Shown one piece after another: positions 53,565 through 63,065 of a stretch of 64,000 nucleotides of DNA (position 1 is the stretch's first letter; each line of letters begins with the position of its first letter). Location of the stretch: the NCBI GenBank assembly GCA_021292165.1, contig CM037883.1, positions 5,682,934 to 5,746,933 on the forward strand. The letters are read 5' to 3'. The notes beneath the pieces were generated by a model. The model was not told the origin of the DNA. It was given only the letters and a program-made list of their open reading frames with translations, and did no database searches. Origin of the DNA: Shinisaurus crocodilurus. Taxonomy: Eukaryota > Chordata > Lepidosauria > Squamata > Shinisauridae. Position numbers and translations under genes: made by a program.

Positions 53565-53960
53565 TAAAGGCACAATCCTATGGGGATGCCCGTGACCCAA
53601 CGAATTCAGAGGATTATGGGAGTCCTACGCAGGGCGGGAGCCGATTTCGGCTGTCTAACTCTGGTGTTTTGGTTGGAGGGGGAGGGAAGGAAGCTGAGGC
53701 GCCACCAGAATACCTTGTATCTTGGCAGCACTGGTCCCCTCCCCTTGCTGGCCCCCAGAATGCCCACTAAACCCCTCGGAGAAGCAGCCAGCATGGTTCT
53801 TTCTTCACTGGCTCTGGGGCAGGGGGAGGGCACTCTGAGTGCAGAGTTCCAGCCCCGACATCGGAGCGGTTTCCAACGTTGGAGCTAGGACTCCAAAAAT
53901 CCTATGTCCCTGTCCCTCTACATGCTGTCTAGGGGTAATAGGATTGCTCTGTAAGGCATG
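53565..53960. mobile_element. GC-rich element with CAATCCTATG ends
   Basis: Left end GGCACAATCCTATGGGGATG, right end near GGTAATAGGATTGCTCTG. The interior is CpG-containing (CGAATTCAGAGGATTATGGG, GGGCGGGAGCCGATTTCGGC). A related element is at 58530-59255. Confidence 0.5.
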
Positions 53961-53987
53961 AAAATGCAGAGAGATAGATGATAGCAG

Positions 53988-54549
53988 GGGTGGGCAACCC
54001 TCCCGGCCAGGACCGGTGCAAGGCAGTTTGGTGCCCTAGGCAAGATCAGATATTTAGTGCCCCCCCCTTCCCACTTGAGCCCTCTCTCCCTCCAGCCCTA
54101 TGCTCCTGGAGCCTCCTTTAGCCCGGCGCCCTAGGCAGCCACCTAGTTGGCCTAATGGTAGCACCGGCCCTGCTCCCGGCACTCGACTCGTGGCACGCGA
54201 ACTGAGTGCTCCTGCCACGTGAATCAGCTGAGGCACTCGCTGGACTTCCGGGTCCCCAACTCTATGTAGTTTATATAAAAAATGGTGTGAAATACGTTAA
54301 AAATGGCCGTGATTTGCGCAAATTAGGCCATGATTTGCGCAAATTAGGCTGCGATTTGCGCAAATTATGCAAATCACGGTCATTTTTAACAGATCTCACG
54401 CCATTTTCTACATAAACAATGTAGTGCCAGAAACCAAACGAGAACACGAGTCAAGCCGAGGGAAAGGTAGGGTGAGCAGAGCTCGGGGGGGCTGAGCCTG
54501 GTGAATTTGCCAGACTTCCATCCCCCCAATCGAGCCCCATGCACATCCC
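53988..54549. mobile_element. TA-type palindromic MITE with apex repeats, interrupted by a hAT MITE
   Basis: Left end AGGGGTGGGCAACCCTCCCG, right end CATGCACATCCC. The stem pairs TATAAAAAATGGTGTGAAAT with ATCTCACGCCATTTTCTACA. At the apex GATTTGCGCAAATTAGGC occurs three times in tandem (54311-54368). The 165-bp hAT MITE is at 54008-54172. Confidence 0.75.
54008..54172. mobile_element. 165-bp hAT MITE, CAGGRCCGGTGC family
   Basis: Left end CAGGACCGGTGCAAGGCAGT, right end read inward CAGGGCCGGTGCTACCATTA. Perfect 8-bp TSD CTCCCGGC at 54000-54007 and 54173-54180. It equals the two termini of the 1.44-kb element at 11395 with the interior removed. Confidence 0.95.
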
Positions 54550-54550
54550 A

Positions 54551-54620
54551 GATAGATAGATAGATAGATAGATGATAATAGATAGATAGATAGATAGATA
54601 GATAGGCAGATAGATAATGC
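54551..54620. repeat. (GATA)n microsatellite
   Basis: Two GATA tracts of about 5 and 7 units separated by GATGATAATA. Confidence 0.93.
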
Positions 54621-55112
54621 ATTTTACAGTGTGCATGGTTCCCAAAAAATCTGCACATTTTTTAATGTGCTTGCTGCAAGCTTGAAAATGAGCTTTTTCT
54701 GTGGGCGAAGGAAAACACTCTTGTTGACATTCAGGGTTGTGAAGAGGGCAACTTCTGATCATAACAAAATTCTCATATATCCCTACGTGCAGAGAGGAGA
54801 CAAGCAAGCAGCAGAGAGAAGGGCAGAGAGGCAGAGAGGGAAGACAGCAGGGAGGCAGACTAGAGGAGGAAAAGGCAGACAGAGATGTCTGTTGCCCAAG
54901 CAACAAGCCAGGCTGAACTTGGAGACACTGATAGCAAGGCAAAGTCAGGAGAAATCCACAGGCTGCCAGGAGGGTGGTGATGGTGGAACCACTTCAGCAG
55001 CCCCCCCCCAGCCCCCTTATCTTTTCTGATGCCCCCTTAGCTACTTAGAAGGCAACTGGTGGGGAGTCAGGACAGGCCTTGGTGATTTCATTAAGAGGGC
55101 TCTCTGTCACTG

Positions 55113-55355
55113 AGAGCCAGTGTGGCGCAGCGGTCAGAGCGTTGGACTGGGACTGGGGACACCCGGGTTCAAGTCCCCGCTCAGCCATGAAGCTCACTGG
55201 TTGAGTTTGGACCAATCACTGACTCTCAGCCTCACCTACCTCACAGGGTTGTTGTGAGGATAAAATGGAGAGGAGGAGGAGGAGGATCATGTATGTATGC
55301 TGCCGCCTTGGGCTCCTTGGAGGAACAGGTGAGATATAAATGCCACAAGCAAACA
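55113..55355 (+). mobile_element. Sauria-type SINE
   Basis: AGAGCCAGTGTGGCGCAGCG, CCGGGTTCAAGTCCCCGCTC (B box), CTCACAGGGTTGTTGTGAGG. The 3' end is diverged (GAACAGGTGAGATATAAATG). Confidence 0.88.
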
Positions 55356-55460
55356 AATAACTCGTCCTACCACAATTCAAGCACTGCTGGGACTTGGGAG
55401 GATGATCCTGGCCCCTTTTTTTTATTCCCCGCCACTCTGCACCCTTGAGTGGAGGCTCCA

Positions 55461-55654
55461 CAGGAGGCTGCTGGCTCCACTGTCAGTGGGGCAGGGTATC
55501 CACTCGGGTCGCAGTCTGAACTTTTAAGGAGCTATCCATGGTGCTGAACCTATTTGGGGGCTAGGATTCATCAATGGATAGATCCTTTGTGGTTCAGAGT
55601 GAAACCCAGGGTGGATACAGCACCCCATTGACACTGGAGCCAGCAGCCTCTATG
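55461..55654. mobile_element. Palindromic hAT MITE (GGCTGGTGGCTCC family), copy 5
   Basis: Starts CAGGAGGCTGCTGGCTCCAC, ends GGAGCCAGCAGCCTCTATG, with TTTTAAGGAGCTATCCATGG inside. The flanks no longer show a clear TSD. Confidence 0.85.
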
Positions 55655-56354
55655 GCATATGAGACTCCCAGTTTAACTTACCTTGCTGTTTGCTTTGCTT
55701 CCTTCCTTCCTTCTTCTTTCCTTTCTTTCTTTTCTTATACATTATATACAGTCATGCCTTGGATTGAGAGCATAATTCGTTCCGGAAACATGCTTGTAAT
55801 CCAAAACACTCTTATATCAAACGAAATCCCGCAAAAAAAAATTTGTACAGAGATTTTTAATTTAAGCTGTACTACAGTACTTGTATTGCAAGACGTTGCT
55901 TGTATATCAAGTAAAAAATAAATAAATAAATATTTAAAAATTTGCTTGTCTTGCAAAATGCTCTCAAACCAAGTTACTTGCAATCCAAGGTATTAGTGTA
56001 TTAAGAAATCCTCTCAACCCAGAAGGAGTTTGTAGTGGGGAAGGTTTGGGGGTCATAAAATCAAGTTTGTTCCTCAGCGTTCCTTTGATGAAATAAGTTT
56101 TCAGTTGGCTGGATACTTTCCTAGGCTGTGAGCCACCTTGAACTTTTTCATGAATTGCAAGGTGGGATAGAGACATCCCTTCAATAAATAAATACACGAC
56201 ACCGGCTTCCTTTGCCACAGTCCCAAGTTTGTGATCTGCAAACTGCATTCAGAAGCTTATCGAGAGCTCTTTGGCTGGAAGCTGCTCTGAAAGACACCGT
56301 ACCTTTCATGTAAATGCACCGTTGCAGTAGAGAACTCTTGAGGAAGCTCTAGGG

Positions 56355-56455
56355 CAGTGTTCTCCAACCTTGGGTCCCCAGATGTTTTTGGCCTACAACT
56401 CCCAGCATGCCCCAGCCAGCAAAAACATCTGGGGACCCAAGGATGGAGAACACTG
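56355..56455. mobile_element. hAT MITE, CAGTGTTCTCCAACC family, copy 3
   Basis: 101 bp. TIR CAGTGTTCTCCAACCTTGGG. Perfect 8-bp TSD CTCTAGGG at 56347-56354 and 56456-56463. Confidence 0.94.
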
Positions 56456-56463
56456 CTCTAGGG

Positions 56464-56599
56464 CCACCTTCCCCAACCTGTTGCCCTCCAGAGGTTTTAG
56501 GTTGCAACTCCCATCATCCCTGAGCATGGCCCATGCTGGCTGGGGCTGATGGGAGTTGAAGTCCAACACATCTGGAGGGCAACAGGCTGGGGAAGGCTG
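56464..56599. mobile_element. hAT MITE, CAGCCTTCCCCAACC family, abutting the previous one
   Basis: 136 bp, CCACCTTCCCCAACCTGTTG to CAGGCTGGGGAAGGCTG. Flanks are CTCTAGGG (shared with the preceding MITE) and CTGTAGGG at 56600-56607, 7 of 8. Confidence 0.9.
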
Positions 56600-56839
56600 C
56601 TGTAGGGTGTGCCCTCAGTTCATGGAGAGTAATGGTGTAAGACCCAACAATCCTTGCTATGTGAACTGAGGGCCAAAGCTGGCATTACGTGAAATGAATT
56701 GCATTTCTTTTTTACTCTACTACAGTAGGCATGGGGGGCGGGTGTCAATCTGGATTGGGACCCTAGTGGGGCTTGGGGGAGCACACCTGCCATTTCTATT
56801 GCAAAATAATGATCCATGAAGCAGATGGATCACTAGCAG

Positions 56840-57120
56840 CTACGTCTTTCCAGTAATGCTTGCTTTCGGCCCTGAGAGCATATGTCTTGGAACATTTCCC
56901 AGAATCCTTAGCAACTGACAAGAGCTCCATGGCAGACGTTCAGGGGCTCCTTGACTGAGATGGGTCAATGTGGAACCAGTCCCCTGAAGCTAGACAGTTT
57001 TAAAACCTCTCTTTCAAGATGATGCCAGTCATTCAAACAACCTCATTGAACTTTTTTCCAATCAATTCAGAATGGATTCATCATGACTCAATCAGACAGC
57101 AAGTTTCATTCTCTGTCACA
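56840..57120. other. Unique intronic DNA
   Basis: No repeat or gene signal recognised. Confidence 0.35.
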
Positions 57121-57130
57121 TCACAGTTTT

Positions 57131-57133
<3 letters not shown>

Positions 57134-57205
<72 letters not shown>
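57134..57205. repeat. (GT)n(GA)n compound microsatellite
   Basis: About 11 GT units followed by about 25 GA units. Confidence 0.95.
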
Positions 57206-57207
<2 letters not shown>

Positions 57208-57584
57208 GGGGGGGAATCATTTCGCACAAAAGTGGTAGTTAACTCACGGTGTGCATGTCTCCTTGGAGATCAGGCTTTCAAGAAACAAGAACTGTAAGGG
57301 GTTTGGCGTTCCATCTGTATGTGTTTTGAATAGTCTGTGACACTAGTATAAATAGTGGTTAGACTTTCAAAGAAAATTGCTGCATTATTTCACACAAGTG
57401 TTGAATTTCTAATAACTAATGCCAAAAAAGGAAGAAGAAGTTTGAAGAGACATCTTGAGGGAGGAGGCGACAGATCATGTCACATATCCGATTATGTTCC
57501 TCTCCACTTAACACCATTTTAAAATCGCAACTTATCTTACACAGTGGCACAGTGGAGTAATTCTTGTTTAACGGAAGACTCCTT

Positions 57585-57682
57585 TCGGCTGCAGTCCTAT
57601 AACCCACCTTTCTGGGGGTTAGCCCCTTTTGACTCCGTGGGAGTTACTTTTGGGTAGGCCAGTGTGTAGGATTGCACCGTAA
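57585..57682. mobile_element. Decayed GTCCTATAAC/TAGGATTGCAC MITE
   Basis: Outer arms GGCTGCAGTCCTATAACCC and GTGTAGGATTGCACC with GGGTTAGCCCCTTTTGACTC and GTGGGAGTTACTTTTGGGTA inside. Confidence 0.5.
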
Positions 57683-57839
57683 ATGTACTGGCAGCTTCCA
57701 TGAAGAGCTACACATCTCTGGTTTAAAGATAAAGACCTGTAAGACAGGAGAGCAGGAAGGGGCCTTGCAGTTGTCCATCAATAGTTGGCCCCTGAACAGG
57801 AGACAGAGCAGGCACACAGGTGGTCACCTGGTCACTGTC

Positions 57840-58005
57840 TTCCTCACTAGGGTGAGATGTATTTAAATTTCCATTTGAATTATAGTGATTATTTCTACAT
57901 TATTTGCATCTCTACGTCTAAATGAGCAGATGTACATTTCATGCAAATCTGTTTTCTCTTTTGTCCTCTTCTTTGCGGGGGGGGGGGGGAGATGGCCACC
58001 CTACT
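57840..58005. mobile_element. Old TA-flanked MITE (TAGGGTGGCCA type), reverse
   Basis: CTAGGGTGAGATGTATTTAA then ATTTCCATTTGAATTATAGT, CATGCAAATCTGTTTTCTC, ending GGCCACCC before TA at about 57999. Same family as 40150-40560. Confidence 0.55.
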
Positions 58006-58199
58006 TGTTGATCATAGCATCCAGCAATTACTTGCATGTGTGAATGGGCTATAAGGGATCTAAACCCACAGATAGGACTCCTCAGAAGTGATACTTTTCA
58101 GTGGAGTCACTTCACGCATTCATCTGCCAGCCACCAAGTATACAGTAACCAAGAGCAGAGAAATCAAGTGAAGTACATGCATGTGTGAATCAGCCCTTG

Positions 58200-58400
58200 A
58201 AGTAACATTTTTTTATTTTTTTTATTTATTCATTCATTCATTCATTGCATTTATACCCCGCTCTTCAGCCAGAAAAGGCTCTCAGAGTGGCTTACAAAGA
58301 TTAATAATAAGACAGTCCCTGCCCTCAGGCTCACAATCTAAAAGACATGACACAAAAGGAAAAGGGATTGGGAGGGAGGAGGAAGAATGGGGCTTTACCC
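58200..58400 (-). mobile_element. LINE 3' tail, reverse orientation
   Basis: A (ATTC)n tail, GCATTTATACCCCGCTCTTC, AGAGTGGCTTACAAAGATTA, ACAGTCCCTGCCCTCAGGCT then CACAATCTAAAAGACATGAC. A typical squamate LINE 3' UTR reversed. Confidence 0.7.
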
Positions 58401-58529
58401 ATACTATGTGCTTAAAAGTGCAATTGCTGGATATCTACTCTTGATACTTAAAAATAAATAAATCCAGTGCTGTTTTTTTGTTGTGGCTTTTTTTTTTCTG
58501 ATCTAGAAATAGCTGAAAAGTGAATGACT

Positions 58530-59255
58530 TCATGCACAATCCTATGACCCTCCAGCCTTGTCTGGGGGGGCCATAGGAGAAATCAGACTCCACGCTGCGA
58601 CCTTGAAAATCCCAAGCACCTTTCCATTCCGGCTGGGATCCAAAGCTGGGAGAATGACTTCGGTTCCAGGGGGGAGGCGTTATCAGTTACCAGTGAGGCA
58701 CCGCCAGCTTCCGAGGAATCCAAGTGGTGCCTCAGCCTCTCCGCCTCATGAGGGGAGGTAGAACATTTAGACAGCCGAAATCAGCCATCTAGATGTTTTT
58801 GAGGGCAAGGGGAGAGTGGCGGCAATCCTGTCCACTGCGCTCCCCCCCCACCCTCAATTGGGTTCCCATAATCCACCAGGTTCAGAGGGTTACGGGCACC
58901 CACATAGGATGGGGCTGCCCAGGGTGCAATCCTATGCATGGGTCGACAGAAAAAAGTCCTACAACTCCCAGCATTCCCCAGCCAGCGTGCTAGGAGTTGT
59001 AGAACTTTTTTTTTTCCCTGTCTAAACATGCATAAGGATTGTGCCCCAAATACGAGGTCCAGCCCCCTTCCCTCCCACTCTGAAGCGCCTCAGCCAGATG
59101 GCTGATGATAACAGCTGTCTAGTGGAAATGCAGAGTGGGAGGAGCAGGGAGGCGGAGATTGCCTCTGCCGCTCCTCCCGCTCCGCATAGGATGCTCAGAA
59201 GCCTCCAAGTTCAGGGGCTTATGGGCATTAAGGGTGCAATCGATAAGGCTGCTCC
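58530..59255. mobile_element. GC-rich elements with CAATCCTATG ends, one MITE nested
   Basis: Related to 53565-53960: GCACAATCCTATGACCCTCC, GACAGCCGAAATCAGCC, TTCAGAGGGTTACGGGCACC. A palindromic MITE is nested at 58921-59045 (GGGTGCAATCCTATGCATG to CATGCATAAGGATTGTGCCC). The right part (59045-59255) is again GC-rich and ends AAGGGTGCAATCGATAAG. Confidence 0.5.
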
Positions 59256-59439
59256 CTAAATGTACTAGCCCCACACATTGTAAAACGCATTCCGTCTGTG
59301 TCCCATGGATTGCCAGGCACCTTTTGTTCCATCATCTGCTCATTGGCAGAACTGGATTTTGCACAAATGCATCCATATGCATTTGCACAAACTCGCACAC
59401 TCCTGAAAATGCATAAATCCCCAAAAATACATAAATCCC

Positions 59440-59870
59440 CACCCCTATTTGGAGGGAAGATATCAGGGAATACCATTTCATGATCGTCTCTGTCCCTGTA
59501 AGAATGGGGAAGTTGAAACTGTGGGTCACGTACTTTTATACTGCCCCTTCTATCGGGATCTTCGTAAAGATCTTATTTTACCTGTTTTATATAACTGCCC
59601 GGGCAGAACTGAAAAAATTTTACATTTCTTTGCTACTCTCTGATAAGGTTTCACAGATCACTTATAAAGTGGCTAAATTTTGTGCATATGCTATAACCTG
59701 CCGCACCTTCTTAGCCTCTGACTGATGTAAAATTATGAACCCTATACACTTCAGATGTATGTTGGTGTACAGCAGTTATGTTTGTAGCATGGATTGTTTT
59801 TCTGTTATAATGTTGTTGTTTTTTTGCTGGTTCTGGTCTGGTTAATAATAATAAACATTCATTCATTCAT
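59440..59870 (+). mobile_element. LINE ORF2 C-terminus (cysteine/histidine motif type), frameshifted
   Basis: The frame at 59449 reads RYQGIPFHDRLCPCKNGEVE then TVGHVLLYCPFYRDLRKDLI, the C..C..H..C C-terminal motif of a non-LTR retrotransposon of L2/Vingi-like type. Near 59610-59640 the frame shifts, and FYISLLLSDKVSQITYKVAK then FCAYAITCRTF continues in the next frame to a stop. A 3' UTR and (ATTC)n tail follow. The exact clade is uncertain. Confidence 0.75.
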
Positions 59871-59879
59871 TCATTCATC

Positions 59880-60130
59880 CCAATGTGTATTTTCATGCTT
59901 TAGCATATGGGGGAAATACACATTTTTGGTTGGTGATTTTTTTTATATTTTATGTATTTTTCCACAACTAAATTTGCATCAAATTATGTAAAATTTTTAA
60001 AAAACGGTCCACAAGTCTGCGGAATCTGTGCGACTCGAGAAAAGCCGGTCTGCTGGGGAACCACAGGTCAGATTCTGAGAAATCTGGACACATCTGAGTC
60101 CATTGTGGATTTCTCCAACAATTTCTCCGA
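59880..60130. mobile_element. 'aaatacacattttt' MITE fragment
   Basis: TGTGTATTTTCATGCTTTAG, GGGGAAATACACATTTTTGG and TCTGCGGAATCTGTGCGACT resemble 23740-24073 read in the opposite direction. It starts directly after the LINE tail. Confidence 0.5.
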
Positions 60131-60234
60131 CTGACAGTGGTATCCTATGGAAGTCCTGCTGCACCCAGTGAGGCTTACTCCCACGTAAGAGTGCATAGGA
60201 CTGCCGCCTGAGTTCAATAGCTAGATGGCTGACT

Positions 60235-60361
60235 CAGCCTTTCCGGACTTTGTACCCTCCAGATGTTTTGGCCATCATCCCTGACAAAATGGCTATGCTG
60301 GCTGGGGCTGATAGGAGTTGTAGTCCAAAATATCTGGAGGGCACCAGGTTGGGGAAGGCTG
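60235..60361. mobile_element. hAT MITE, CAGCCTTCCCCAACC family
   Basis: CAGCCTTTCCGGACTTTGTA to CACCAGGTTGGGGAAGGCTG. The TSD is not well preserved. Confidence 0.75.
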
Positions 60362-60591
60362 GCCTATTTGATTAAAGGAGGAAGCGGTTAAAGTAAGAGT
60401 GTTTCTGACCGCAGTAAGTACTTGAGGGATAAAGCAAGGAAAGTTTGAAAAATAGATTAGGGAAACATTTGCCAGGAATGTTTAATCAGCATGAGGAGTC
60501 CTGTTCAAAGGAGACCTGCTTGTCGTTTTAAGGTACCATCAAGTCCTAAAATGCTATGATTGAATTAATTATCTCTTCAATGCATTTGTTT

Positions 60592-60632
60592 GATATATAG
60601 ATATATAGAGATATATATAGAGAGAGATATAA
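60592..60632. repeat. (TATAGA)-type AT-rich simple repeat
   Basis: ATATATAGATATATAGAGAT then ATATATAGAGAGAGATAT. Confidence 0.85.
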
Positions 60633-60869
60633 TCCTTTCGCTAACTGAAAGCCCAAGGCAAAATATTCTGACATTCTACATTCTGTAGAATTGTCAGTAG
60701 GGTTTGACAGTTTGGGACTAATGAATAGTATTATGCTAAGTGCTTTAATGATATGCTGATCAGTTAATCAAACACAAGAGTGAATGTCAGGGTGTTTTTC
60801 ACCCCTTCCTTTCTCCAGATCTGTTGTTGAGTTTGTTGCGACATGTGGGCAGAGCTTCTTCTTCTAGTT

Positions 60870-61275
60870 GTTCCTCTCCTATCGGAGGTTGGACATCATC
60901 ATGACCAAACAGTCTTTAGACATGGCCACTCTAAACAATAATATTGTATTGCCCTAACCCATTCTTTAAGGTTTTTCGACCAAGACGTTCTTCCTATTTT
61001 TCTTTTCCCATTTCTTTTCCCTTTTATAATCAGCTGCAACTGTCTATATTTTTCATTTCTCATTATATGACCAAAATCTTCTAGTTTTCTGCATTTTATG
61101 TGTTTTATAATTTCTTGATCTTTATAGCCATGATGAGTATAACTGGAAAATATAATGTGGTGGTTTTCCATTGCCTTCCACATTGCAATGCTAAAGCCGA
61201 TTACGATGGCTACCATCTCACCCAAAGTTTTCCACACCGAAGCCCTATCGGCATCCCTTGCCTTGGCCCCCAATC
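60870..61275 (-). mobile_element. LINE reverse-transcriptase C-terminal remnant, frameshifted
   Basis: On the minus strand: KCRKLEDFGHIMRNEKYRQL then QLIIKGKRNGKRKIGRTSWS and KNLKEWVRA, the conserved C-terminal segment that follows the RT domain in many RTE/R4-like non-LTR elements. A frameshift near 60950 moves the last part (MMSNLR then stop) to another frame. The upstream part has no clear homology by eye. Confidence 0.7.
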
Positions 61276-61472
61276 AGTACTGACATTGCTGCTGCCCAAA
61301 GTCAGGTGGAATGTAGGGTGATTTAATTCCTTAAGGCTCCACAAGCCTCCTGGTCAAGCTCCTCCACCTGAAGCCCTTGGCTCTCCCAAGGGTCGGGTTA
61401 CTTACTGCCACCTGATACCTGGTGCAGCTGAGGTACTGTGGTGGTGCTACTCACCAAGGTCAACCCATAGAC

Positions 61473-61589
61473 CAGTGTTCTCCAACCTTGGGTCCCCAGA
61501 TATTTTTGGCCTACAACTCCCAGCATGCCCCAGCTAGCGTAGCCAGTGTAGGCCAAAAACATCTGGGGACCCAAGGTTGGAGAACACTG
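61473..61589. mobile_element. hAT MITE, CAGTGTTCTCCAACC family, copy 4
   Basis: 117 bp. TIR CAGTGTTCTCCAACCTTGGG at both ends. Perfect 8-bp TSD CCATAGAC at 61465-61472 and 61590-61597. Confidence 0.94.
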
Positions 61590-61661
61590 CCATAGACCAA
61601 CCCCCTCTGCGTGATGGGCAGAGCTACCACTAAAAATTCCCTTGAACCAACAGAATACCAA

Positions 61662-61695
61662 GATACACACACACATACACACACACACACACAAA
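61662..61695. repeat. (CA)n microsatellite
   Basis: ACACACACACATACACACAC then ACACACACACA. Confidence 0.9.
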
Positions 61696-61697
61696 AG

Positions 61698-62119
61698 TGT
61701 GAGAAATTCATTGTGGTTTGCTTTTCATAAGGATTTGCCCAGTTTCCACCTTCTGGACCAGACCCAGACTCAAACGCAATCTGCAGTCGAAGTCTGTACA
61801 TTTCCAAGCTTGCCCTGTGTGATTCTCAGACACACACACCCCAAAAAAGTATTTGACAGCATGCATGCATTTGAGGGGGGAAAATGCACATGATAAAATG
61901 TGCATATTTGAAAAATGCACACAAACATGATTTGATCAATGGGAGAAGAATGCATACATTTCAAAGATGCACACAATTGATGCCTACATTTGGGGGAAAT
62001 GCACACAAATGTTCATGTGAAAAGAAAACAACAAAGACCGCAACCTGATACAGACATGAGACAGAATGAGCTCAAGGTGGAATTTGGAGGGCTTTGACAA
62101 GCTCAAGTTTTGCTTGTAT
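61698..62119. mobile_element. TA-flanked 'aaatgcac' MITE, long copy 2
   Basis: Colinear with 42690-43105: GAGAAATTCATTGTGG, TTTGCCCAGTTTCCACCTTC, CAATGGGAGAAGAATGCATA, GATGCACACAATTGATGCC, right end TATGCACATCCC before TA. Confidence 0.75.
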
Positions 62120-62149
62120 GCACATCCCTACAGTAAGAGCCACAAAGCA

Positions 62150-62600
62150 GGGTGAGCAAAAGGCACATTGAGTAACACTGCAAAAAGCCATTCTTGGGCT
62201 AAGCATTGTAGCCACTTTTGTTTGGTGGCTATCTTGGGTCATCATCTTGTCCCTTTTTGGGTCTGCAGTTGTCAGGAAAGCCAGTCTTACCTGTTAGCTT
62301 AATGGTCAAATCTGAAAGCTCATCTTCCAAAGAGCTCTTGTTCTGAAATGGCACAAAAGCAGGATTGAGGACAAGCATTTCAGCTTCATATTCATTTAAA
62401 CAAACTCCACAACTCTGCATCAGAGATAATCCTGAGCTGGATTTACCTGCCTTCACAAAAACAAAATCTACTTTGTGTATAGATGCACATTTCTTTGGCC
62501 TGCCTCCATCTTCTGTCTCTTTGTGATCCAGACTGCATTTGGTTAACAGAGCTTTAATAGGTAGGCTAACCTTTGTATGCCACAGATAAGTTTGTTCCCT
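62150..62600. other. Unique DNA; one open frame on minus strand not recognised
   Basis: The frame at 62229-62456 (minus) contains a LNPAFVPFQNKSSLEDELSD-like stretch but has no splice sites or motif I can assign. It could be a piece of LINE ORF1 or chance. Confidence 0.25.
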
Positions 62601-62616
62601 ATTCCCTAGGCAAATT

Positions 62617-62617
62617 G

Positions 62618-62672
<55 letters not shown>
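62617..62672. repeat. (GA)n microsatellite
   Basis: About 27 GA units with one GGAG interruption. Confidence 0.95.
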
Positions 62673-62675
<3 letters not shown>

Positions 62676-63011
62676 GGTTCAGACAACATGCTAACCCACA
62701 CTCAAGGTTGAGTATGGGCTGAGTGTGGTTTTCATTTATTTGTGGGTTGTTGTTGAAACATGGGTTATCGTGTTGTCGGAAACCTGCTGTGCTAACAAAC
62801 CATGGCTTCTTAACCATGAATAACCCATGAAGAAAACCCATGGTTTGTTGTTGGGTTGTGAACTATAGGTTGTTTGCCATGGTTTGTTATCTTAGCTGGG
62901 TTCAGACAACACGATAACCACTTTTCCACAACAACCCACAGTTCAACAACAACCCACACTCAACCCATTCTCAGCCCTTGAGTTGAGTTGTCATGTTGTC
63001 TGAACCCAGTC
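62673..63011. mobile_element. MITE with TIR ACTGGGTTCAGACAAC, internally duplicated
   Basis: Starts ACTGGGTTCAGACAACATGC, ends GCATGTTGTCTGAACCCAGT-like (ATGTTGTCTGAACCCAGT). A second inner start, GCTGGGTTCAGACAACACGA, is at 62896. It is flanked on both sides by GAGAGA, so the TSD cannot be delimited. The inside is rich in AACCCACA/TGTGGGTT words. Confidence 0.75.
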
Positions 63012-63037
63012 AGAGAGATATCTATATTTATTTTATC

Positions 63038-63065
63038 ACACACACACACACACACACACACACAA
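63038..63065. repeat. (CA)n microsatellite
   Basis: About 13 CA units. Confidence 0.9.
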
